Below are positions 8,501 to 13,960 of a stretch of DNA of 13,960 nucleotides, one piece after another (position 1 is the first letter of the stretch; every line of letters begins with the position of its first letter). The position numbers and the translations under genes are program-made. The notes beneath the pieces were generated by a model. That model ran no database searches, was not told the DNA's origin, and saw only the letters and a program-made list of their open reading frames with translations. This DNA is from Dipetalonema caudispina (Eukaryota; Nematoda; Chromadorea; Rhabditida; Onchocercidae), in NCBI GenBank assembly GCA_013365325.1, contig JABVXV010000700.1, positions 1 through 13,960 on the forward strand, in the 5' to 3' direction.

Positions 8501-10326
8501 GAATTTCACTTTAGGCGATAATATTGGAAATACGCGCTTACACATGCAATAACTTTTCTACTTCTAATTCAATTTATCTTTTGATTTAAGAACACAATAA
8601 TAACCTTTTTTAACCTTAAGATTTGACGGGAATGAATGCATAAGTGAACATATGAATCTTTGAACTTTACTCCTTTATTATGATAAAACAATATTAATTA
8701 AAGTCCAATGCAGGGTGCTGGGGTATCATCAGCCCTGATTGCTGTTATATCACGAAAATTGGAATTAAGTCGAGCTGAAAAACATGTCAACAATTTTATG
8801 GCTGATTCAAAACTTACCAATCAACGGAAGAATGCAGCCGCTTTGGTACTCCAACAAACATGGCCAGTTGACAATGATTTTTCTTTTAATAATTTTTTCT
8901 TTCCTGAATAAAATTTACACGTATGAAATTATTTTGAAATTTTTATAAGAAAACGCGATTGAATAAGAAGAGATAAAGAAAGAGAAAGAGAACAAAATAA
9001 AGGATGGGAGAGATGAAACCAGAAACAAAAAATATGATAAAGCATTTTTTTGGCAAAAAAAAACAATTTAAAAATGTGGATAAACCCTTTAAAAATTAGT
9101 TTGAAATTCCCAAGTAACACTATTCTTAAGTTATATAATATATATTATTAGAAATTTGCTTTTACGTCGATTGTTGTAATAATATCACTGCAAGTGGATG
9201 ATATTTTCAGGTTTATACATAAATACAAGAATTCATGTAATAAAGGTGATGAATTACGGTTAAGGCATCATCAAAGGCGATTTCTGCAAGCTATTTACGA
9301 ATTTAGACGAATTAAATGGGATCAACGAAAATTACAAGAACGTGGAAATTTGCTGTTAGATTTTGGAAAGGTCAGCAATGATAATTGTTGTTTAACAATA
9401 AATTGTATATTCGGCAATCTAACTTGAATAAAGTAATTCCCGTCCATTCTACCTTTCTTCCCTCATATGTTATTAAACTAATAGCGGGAAATGAATAGAT
9501 TTGAAAGTGCTTGAAGTTATAAGGAGAAAAGAAGAAAAGAAGAAGAAATAAAAAAGACTTAAAAACAAAATATAAATTAGTACAGTACTGTTGCAAAAAA
9601 AAACCTAAAAGGAGCTTTAAATAATGGCAACTTGACGTATTTTTATAAATTTAGGAAAAATAAAAACTAATCGATGAAAGTTGTTTTCGAATATTAGTAT
9701 ATATATTTTGGTAGTTAGACAAATATTCTTACAGTTATAGTGTAATTTTTATCACATATGATATTTTCAAGTACCATTTGCCTTTTCATTTATTTTGCTA
9801 ACTTTCTATTTTTATTTGGTGCAAATTAACTATTATTTTTCATATATATATATATATATATATACTTTTTTACTTGTTAATACGATTTTGCATCAATATT
9901 TTTGATATTTCTATAATCTACCGTTTCCTCTTAATTTTCTTTCAGTTACACAACGATATGCATGAAACAATATGGGAGATGCATCGTACCCAAAATCAGT
10001 TCATTACACAAATGAATTTACTGACAGAAAAAATTGTCGAACTCCAATATACCTTAAAACAACAACAACGTCAGCAACAAAAACAACACCAACAACAACA
10101 ACAATCCTTTTCGCATCAACAGCCAAATTATCATCAAATATCAAGTGTTGATAGCTTTGAATTCGAGCAATCAGCATTAATACCTGAGTCATCGGTATTA
10201 CCTTCCTTAAAATCTTCACTACCCGTACGAAGTATAATTGCCTCTACGAATGTTACTGATATCGATATGCCCTCAAGCAGTGATGTACAATGGGTTCATC
10301 CAGATAATGAATATGTTAGGCTATAA
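5410..10326 (+). CDS. kcnl: Small-conductance Ca2+-activated K+ channel (SK/KCNN, nematode KCNL family), 11 coding exons
   Basis: Joined exons: 5394-5553, 5786-5875, 6203-6317, 6668-6819, 7169-7326, 7601-7658, 7873-7891, 8279-8343, 8714-8862, 9211-9370, 9946-10326. They give 496 residues from M at 5410. The product is a tetrameric plasma-membrane K+ channel opened by Ca2+ through constitutively bound calmodulin, which damps excitability in nerve and muscle. Visible in order: S1 about 18-35, S2 54-74, GADDWR 87-92, S3 98-114, S4 140-160 with few charges, S4-S5 linker 161-190, S5 196-216, pore with SVGYGD 244-249, S6 256-280, calmodulin-binding domain about 281-360, coiled-coil-like segment 371-407, Q-rich tract, and tail to TAA at 10324. 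R349 and K352 align with the SK2 Arg/Lys pair known to hold calmodulin (from memory). Family is near certain; which nematode kcnl paralogue is not known. The N-terminus may start further upstream. Confidence 0.95.
5786..5875 (+). CDS. kcnl: SK channel exon: S1-S2 loop and S2
   Basis: Acceptor TTTCAG at 5785, donor GAA|GTATGT; exactly 30 codons in phase 0. It encodes the hydrophobic S2 segment ending in LVHYHSIE, matching the IIMYHAREI-type end of S2 in the family. The 232-base intron before it carries only AT-rich sequence. Confidence 0.9.
6203..6317 (+). CDS. kcnl: SK channel exon: GADDWR motif and S3
   Basis: Starts after TTTTAG and reads VKMALIDSGADDWRVAL, equal in layout to the family's FMVDNGADDWRIAM. 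It runs through S3 to CAICPFPG, where SK2 has CAIHPIPG. The donor CAG|GTTTTC is weak after the first GT bases, and reading through it stays open to a stop at 6449-6451. The exon end is fixed by the next exon, whose GT completes the Gly codon. Confidence 0.92.
6668..6819 (+). CDS. kcnl: SK channel exon: S3-S4 loop and S4
   Basis: Acceptor TTACAG, donor CAG|GTTAAT. The loop (TGVMQWSYIHPDSRKATM) is not conserved. S4 then reads VDVILSVPMFLRAYLLCRFM, matching [21 protein letters not shown] in mammals. As in other SK channels, S4 has only two arginines, consistent with voltage-independent gating. The exon ends in LHSKQFQ at the start of the S4-S5 linker. Confidence 0.95.
7169..7326 (+). CDS. kcnl: SK channel exon: S4-S5 linker and S5
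   Basis: Reads DAATRSIAALNRISMDFRF, then S5 (PLRVLIVFTVSFWICMSWMF) and CER. This follows the family pattern [20 protein letters not shown]...ACERY without a gap. In known SK structures this linker contacts the calmodulin N-lobe. Donor is CG|GTACAT. A second in-frame acceptor lies 15 bases upstream (see findings). Confidence 0.93.
7601..7658 (+). CDS. kcnl: SK channel exon: turret and pore helix
   Basis: A 58-base exon after TTACAG, ending at ATA|GTAAGA. CG from the previous exon plus A restores Arg, giving R-Y-D-G then NSLWFII, where SK2 has FLGAMWLIS. The turret differs from mammals: by ungapped counting back from the filter, the position of SK2's apamin-determining aspartate is Ser. Apamin sensitivity is therefore doubtful (inference). 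Confidence 0.9.
7873..7891 (+). CDS. kcnl: SK channel 19-base microexon: end of pore helix
   Basis: GTC ACA TTT ATG TCA GTT G lies between ATTTCAG and the strong donor G|GTAAGT, and encodes VTFMSV plus the first base of the filter's first Gly codon. It fills exactly the gap between WFII and YGD (family: WLISITFLSIGYGD). Both junction phases fit. Length 19 is not a multiple of three, so skipping it would shift the frame and remove the pore. Confidence 0.9.
8279..8343 (+). CDS. kcnl: SK channel exon: selectivity filter and start of S6
   Basis: GT completes the first filter glycine, then YGDIVPNTYCGRTLAITTGI-V, matching SK2 [21 protein letters not shown]. The Asn after VP is the residue type found in SK2; SK1 has His there. 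Flanked by TTATAG and GTG|GTATAT. Length is 65 bases. Confidence 0.95.
8714..8862 (+). CDS. kcnl: SK channel exon: S6 and first half of calmodulin-binding domain
   Basis: Starts after ATGCAG with GAGVSSALIAVISRKLEL, then SRAEKHVNNFMADSKLT and KNAAALVLQQT-W. These match GAGCTALVVAVVARKLEL, TKAEKHVHNFM and NAAANVLRETW in mammals. The 3' boundary is placed inside the Trp codon (TG|G), which needs a GC donor (GCCAGT). The only nearby GT, after CCA at 8866, would put the next exon out of frame. The read-through end, TWPVDNDFSFNNF, does not resemble the family. Confidence 0.87.
8863..8868 (+). promoter_or_regulatory. Non-canonical GC splice donor (GCCAGT)
   Basis: Intron 8863-9210 is GC-AG: exon ATG|GCCAGT, acceptor TTTTCAG|G. 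It is the only junction that restores Trp and keeps the calmodulin-binding domain at family length. With it, the whole spliced message stays in frame to the stop at 10324. GC-AG introns are a known minority class, but they usually have AG|GCAAGT, so this donor is poor. Confidence 0.7.
9211..9370 (+). CDS. kcnl: SK channel exon: second half of calmodulin-binding domain
   Basis: Acceptor TTTTCAG, donor AAG|GTCAGC. Reads W-FIHKYKN, then RHHQRRFLQAIYEFRRIKWD and QRKLQERGN. Counted from the Trp, HQR falls at the same distance as in SK2 (ETWLIYKN...RKHQRKFLQAI), with no insertion or deletion. R349 and K352 are kept. The loop between is more divergent and carries an added Cys (CNKGDE). The domain ends in LLDFGK where mammals have LVDLAK. 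Confidence 0.93.
9842..9864. repeat. (TA)n dinucleotide run in the last intron
   Basis: Pure alternating AT over 23 bases, about 80 bases before the last acceptor. Probably length-variable. Confidence 0.9.
9946..10326 (+). CDS. kcnl: SK channel last coding exon: coiled coil, Q-rich tract, divergent tail
   Basis: Acceptor TTTCTTTCAG; phase 0; 126 residues to TAA at 10324-10326. LHNDMHETIWEMHRTQNQFI and ITQMNLLTEKIVELQYTL have the heptad character of the SK C-terminal coiled coil, which mediates subunit assembly. After the Q-rich tract comes a Ser/Pro-rich region with acidic patches (residues 424-496) that has no SK counterpart I know. It ends in EYVRL; the last three residues, V-R-L, fit the hydrophobic-X-hydrophobic form of a class II PDZ ligand (inference). 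Confidence 0.9.
   Translation, partial: LHNDMHETIWEMHRTQNQFITQMNLLTEKIVELQYTLKQQQRQQQKQHQQQQQSFSHQQPNYHQISSVDSFEFEQSALIPESSVLPSLKSSLPVRSIIASTNVTDIDMPSSSDVQWVHPDNEYVRL
10060..10104 (+). repeat. kcnl: CAA/CAG glutamine-rich coding tract
   Basis: Fifteen codons, twelve of them Gln, in the pattern Q3-R-Q3-K-Q-H-Q5. It follows the coiled-coil segment and is mostly CAA with interruptions (CGT, AAA, CAC), which should slow slippage. It may act as a flexible or self-associating linker; that is inference. Confidence 0.9.
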
Positions 10327-10545
10327 TGCATGAATTATTATGGTATGAATGACTTTATATTAATTTAAATTAAAGAAAATTTTTGCGGTAAATTTTGCAA
10401 GAATTCAAATACTGGTTTGTATTTAATTCTACACATTATTTTCATCATTTATATGATTCTTAAATCCTATTCTAATATGTACAATTTGTTATGTGAAATA
10501 TACAAAAAAAAAAAAAAATAAATAAAATAAATAAATAAATAAAAA
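10327..10545 (+). terminator. 3' UTR and polyadenylation region
   Basis: After the stop the DNA is AT-rich. Six overlapping AATAAA hexamers run from 10517 to 10543, just after a 15-base A run (10504-10518). These are the most obvious cleavage signals, though the A/T-rich repeat makes chance matches likely. TGTACAAT at 10478-10485 fits the UGURNNAU form bound by PUF proteins and would lie in the UTR. Confidence 0.55.
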
Positions 10546-11174
10546 AGAAACGATTTCAAGTTTCTACCTAATCAAAGAATGGTTCAAGTGTTATAATTTA
10601 ACATGATTAATTATGCAAAACATTATGGTAAATTATGTAAATGATTTGATTTATAATGTGGACCCATTCTATCAAAAAGAGAAGATTACGGTGATGTAAG
10701 GAATTGCTCATTGGAATTATGTGTTATAGTATTATAACTTTCACGTTTACAGGTGAAATTACTATTAATGCATTAGTTAATTGGCTTAACTGTTGGTTAC
10801 TGTCTTAAGAATGATAAAGGGCTTATTTTTTCGAAGTATTTAAATGACATTTTTTATTGTATTAAAAAATACCATAATAAAAGATATCATATTTTGCATC
10901 AAAAATAGTCATTCAATGGAACAATTAATTGAAATAAAAATTATTCGATTATTTTTAGCGACCAAAAAAAACCTATCAAAACAATACGATAAATATATGT
11001 ATTTTAACAATTTTTTCATTTTTTTATGTTTGTTTGAGTTGAAAAGTGAATTTTTTTTTATTAAAATCTTATTATCTTTACATTCATTTTACTTATTTAT
11101 TTTTCTTTTTTTGTAGATTTAGCTATAATAAACTATCAAAAACAACCGGTTTTTTTTCTCCTGTGTTTTTTTTT

Positions 11175-11214
11175 CAACTTCAATTTTAATTAAATTTTCT
11201 TAAAATTGAAGTTG
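11175..11214. repeat. Perfect 15-bp inverted repeat with 10-base loop
   Basis: CAACTTCAATTTTAA at 11175-11189 is the exact reverse complement of 11200-11214, separated by 10 bases. It could form a stable hairpin in DNA or RNA. It lies about 850 bases after the channel stop codon. The stem is too short for a typical microRNA precursor; a remnant of a foldback element is possible. Confidence 0.85.
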
Positions 11215-11388
11215 CATTAGTTATTTTTGTGAATTGTGCCATCATATGAAGCAATGAAATATAATTCAAATGCCTATCAAATACTTTTTTGATTATAATT
11301 TTGATGAATAAAATATTGCTACTTATTCTCCTCAATTTTTTATTTTTATTTGAAATGAAATTTCAGTTCCTTTCTTCACCATCTCGCA

Positions 11389-11391
<3 letters not shown>

Positions 11392-11426
<35 letters not shown>
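11392..11426. repeat. (TA)n dinucleotide microsatellite
   Basis: Thirty-five bases of pure alternating AT, preceded by GCATGC. Probably polymorphic in length. Confidence 0.95.
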
Positions 11427-11427
<1 letters not shown>

Positions 11428-12038
11428 TTGGAACTTTTGCCCTTTTTAATTTCTATTAAATTCGTTTTTTCAAGCATTCAAATCTTTTAATTTAATTATG
11501 GCAAAGGAACACTTCAACTGTTTCATAACTTATTTTATTTTGCTCTCTTAGGTTGAAGCATTTGTGGTACTAGTTGTTTTTTAGAAGGATAAGGTATTAT
11601 ATTTTTGCCGTAAAGAAAGAGAAATAACTCTAATGAAAGTTAAATATAGTTTATAAACAAAATTTTTGACCGAGTGAGATTTCCAAGTTGAATAAAATCA
11701 GGAAAGTTATGAATAGAGACTTAAGCGCCAGTTTGTGAAAATTTGAATTAAATCTAAATTTTGTTCTTAATAATCCTGACAAAAAAAGATGGGAAAAAAA
11801 CCAACCAAAAAAGAAACTTGTTTGCTTAATTCTATAATATACAACAAAGGCAAGATCAAAGTCAAAAACAAGCCCAACGAGTCAATTTACGGATTGGCCT
11901 GATTTTCAAAAGTATTCTTTCCAATTTGTAATCTAAATAATTTATTGCTTTAGGAAAGTATTTTGTTGTCCTGATTTCAATACCCTTTTATATTCATATT
12001 ATTCGATTTAATCCATTTCAAATTTGTGCACATCTTTA

Positions 12039-12087
12039 CCTTCTCCTCTCTCTACTTCTTTTTCTCTCCTTTCCCCCTCTCTTTCCT
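12039..12087 (+). repeat. Pyrimidine tract with one interrupting A
   Basis: C and T only from 12039 to 12087 except A at 12054; 12055-12087 is uninterrupted. It has CCCCC and repeated CTCT words. On the complementary strand it resembles the purine tract at 4028-4068. Confidence 0.75.
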
Positions 12088-12847
12088 GTCGGTACTTTAA
12101 TTTACAATTTCGAGTCCACATAATTTAGTTTTCCTTTTTCTTTTTTCTACACTTTTGCAAATACCGTTAAATTTACTAATTCTTTTTTCTTTCCTTCACA
12201 ATGATTATAACGCAAATTTATTAAAAAAATTTTGTATCTAAATATAGAATTTTTTATTATTGCTCGGCATTTTGTGAAATTACACATTCCCAATCCAAAA
12301 CTAAACTTTTTCTTTCAAAATATTTAGCAAACATGGCAGCTTACTACGAAAAGAATGAATTTTGTAAAAGTCTTTGATTACTTACAAAAAGATACAATTA
12401 ATATCTCTCTAAATCAATAAATCGATTAGATTTTCTTTTTTCATTCGTCTGCCATTCTTTTTTCTCGTCTTATAATTTTAAGAAATTTCGCTAAGAAAGA
12501 AATTAAAATATTAATTCAAAAAAGTTATATATTTACGAATCAAACAAAGAAATGATTGATATAGCATTTATTTGATCAAGAAAAAAGTCAATAAAAAAAG
12601 TATTCAATAAGCTTGTTTGATCAAATGCTTTAAAAAATAATTCAAATTTTTATAATTCAAAAGGAAAAAAGGAAAGAAATGGGTGAATAAAGATCGAAAA
12701 ATAACTTTTTTCTATCTTTTAAAAAAATGTGAAATAAAACATTTCGTTTTTGTTTCTTATAGAAATGCGTATTGTTTCCTGAAATAAATATTATTTCTTG
12801 CATATTAATAAATGTGCATGAAATGAGTTAATTATTAACAAGAACGA

Positions 12848-12976
12848 ATGAATGTGAAAAAGTTAAAATCATTTCATCAAAGAAATAGAAAGAAGCAGAT
12901 TGGATTACCAATTGTTTCCAAAAATCATTTCGGAATTACCGAAATCGAAGCTGTTGGTGACGATAATAATGAATAA
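12848..12976 (+). CDS. Small open frame of unknown status, 42 codons
   Basis: ATG at 12848 to TAA at 12974-12976, less AT-rich than its surroundings over 12880-12965. The product starts MNVKKLKSFHQRNRKK and ends ITEIEAVGDDNNE: a basic first half and an acidic end, which looks more protein-like than the other small frames here. I recognise no family. It could be a short gene, a terminal exon (the frame is open from 12839) or chance. The opposite strand is also open over 12909-12950 between plausible splice sites. Confidence 0.2.
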   Translation: MNVKKLKSFHQRNRKKQIGLPIVSKNHFGITEIEAVGDDNNE

Positions 12977-13612
12977 TGAATGATCGTTAAAAAAGAATAT
13001 GTTTTATATATTTGAGACCACCAATAATTTGAATAAATGAATAAATCGACCTGTGATTTAGATATTAATGCTGTTAAAGTCTTACTCTTTTTTTCTCATT
13101 TTGTTATATAAAGGAATGAATCAAAAGGTTAAAGGCTAAAAGTTGAAAATCATTATTGAAATCTTCGGTATGGAAAAAAATTGCATGAAGAAATTTCCTA
13201 TTTGGTGTAGACATCAATTATATATTCCTCAAAAAACAGGCATTTACTGGTATGTTATTTTTAAAAAGCTGAAATTTATTCAGGATAATCTAACAAGTTT
13301 CTATGAAGTAATATTCTTTTCAAGGTAATAATGCATGAAATTCATTTTGACTACCGGAAAAAAAAGAAAAGCTTCAAATATATTTGATAAAATCAAGAGT
13401 TGCATATATATCAACAGAATAACCACCGCCTGATTCGTCTTATCACATCTATTTAATACTCACCAGTAACCCTTAATTAACACAGGTGATCAGTCGAAGT
13501 ATTAAATATCATCATGAACATACAATAACAGCCGGGTAAACGTTTCACCATCATTTCACCTCTGCTTGTCAACATAAACATCACATACTATAATGTAGAA
13601 AATGTTACTCAC
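12977..13612. other. Unassigned DNA, one possible exon-like frame
   Basis: The plus-strand frame from ATG 13170 ends at a good donor-like AAG|GTAATA (13325); its product includes KFPIWCRHQLYIPQKTGIYW. I do not recognise it. From 13400 on, the DNA is noticeably richer in C and G than the rest of the flank. The minus strand has a second strong donor-like GTGAGT near 13457-13462. Confidence 0.3.
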
Positions 13613-13658
13613 AATAAATGATGGGATGCAGAATTTCCCACTCGCCATCTTCGTTCAT
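13613..13658 (-). CDS. Candidate first coding exon of an unknown minus-strand gene
   Basis: On the minus strand, ATG at 13658 opens MNEDGEWEILHPIIY plus one base. It ends at 13613, directly before GTGAGTAAC, one of the strongest donor-like sites in the window. In-frame TAA and TAG lie just upstream, as expected for a 5' UTR. GC content is high for this window. I could not find a matching phase-1 exon to its left, so the gene, if real, is incomplete in my reading. No family recognised. Confidence 0.25.
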
Positions 13659-13734
13659 CCAATTTTTCTATTATCCTAACCTCATTCATCAACGTGTCTG
13701 CAACATGCCATTAGAATTTCTATAATGTTTCTCT

Positions 13735-13756
13735 ATCTGTTATATATATAACAGAT
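13735..13756. repeat. Perfect 22-base palindrome around a TA core
   Basis: Each half reads ATCTGT followed by TATAT, and the second half is its exact complement, with no spacer. The TA core makes chance symmetry easier, but the six-base outer arms match perfectly. Confidence 0.8.
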
Positions 13757-13842
13757 ATTTCATCCAAATTTCAACTTTTAAAAATATTATCTCTCTAATA
13801 CTTCTAATTGCAATTTATTATTATTATCACCAATTACCATCA

Positions 13843-13960
<118 letters not shown>

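Larger units (their letters stand above)
10546..12847. other. AT-rich DNA downstream of the channel gene, no supported gene
   Basis: I see no exon with family resemblance on either strand. Contents are the TA run at 11392-11426, the hairpin at 11175-11214 and the pyrimidine tract near 12060. A 90-codon open frame at 10844-11116 is almost all F, I, L, K and N from T-rich DNA and is most likely chance. Confidence 0.6.

Noticed and set aside
8863..8911. Read-through of the S6 exon to a stop at 8909, giving TWPVDNDFSFNNF and a truncated channel
   Set aside because: The next exon supplies the missing half of the calmodulin-binding domain in exact register, so truncation is not the main form. Intron retention remains possible.
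10004..10219. 71-codon minus-strand open frame over the Q-rich exon
   Set aside because: A valine-rich shadow produced by reading CAA/CAG repeats backwards.
10844..11116. 90-codon open frame with hydrophobic end
   Set aside because: Composition is that of translated poly-T and AT-rich DNA; no motif, and the end is a low-complexity FLFIFLFL run.
13143..13328. 61-codon open frame ending at AAG|GTAATA
   Set aside because: A donor-like end and WCRH/YWY residues made it tempting, but no acceptor, partner exon or family could be found. Kept only as a note in the flank description.

Overview
The window is strongly AT-rich eukaryotic DNA holding one clearly recognisable protein-coding gene, split by ten introns of about 210 to 575 bases. 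Most 3' splice sites are the short TTTCAG/TTACAG type of nematodes. That, the size and AT content of the introns, and the predicted protein point to a nematode, most likely a spirurid or filarial (clade III) worm; the species is inference. There is nothing bacterial, viral or transposon-like.

The gene is on the plus strand, 5394-10326. I assembled it by aligning from memory with the small/intermediate-conductance Ca2+-activated K+ channel family (SK/KCNN; KCNL in nematodes). Eleven exons join in frame into a 496-residue channel, counted from the ATG at 5410. It has S1-S6, a GYGD selectivity filter, and a calmodulin-binding domain that aligns without gaps. A coiled-coil segment, a glutamine-rich tract and a family-unlike tail follow. 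A 26-base upstream segment (3185-3210) has the right phase to be a first coding exon adding MSVHRSDGG. Otherwise the ATG at 5410 may be used after trans-splicing at 5393/5394.

Layout. 1-530: (TAA)n microsatellite and its decayed edge. 531-3184: upstream DNA with a five-copy tandem repeat (2821-2982) and several POU-type octamers. 3211-5393: probable long first intron or upstream DNA. 5394-10326: channel gene. 10327-10545: 3' UTR ending in overlapping AATAAA signals. 10546-13842: mostly noncoding, with a 15-bp hairpin, a pyrimidine tract, a small open frame at 12848-12976, and a candidate minus-strand first exon (13613-13658). 13843-13960: pure (ATT)n, the complement of the left-end repeat.

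The best leads are in the channel's splicing. One intron in the calmodulin-binding domain must use a GC donor to keep the protein intact. A 19-base microexon carries the pore helix end and half of the first filter glycine codon. Two in-frame acceptors 15 bases apart could insert five residues in the S4-S5 linker. Six octamers fall in the first 4.5 kb and I found none in the rest. I see no wholly new system here.
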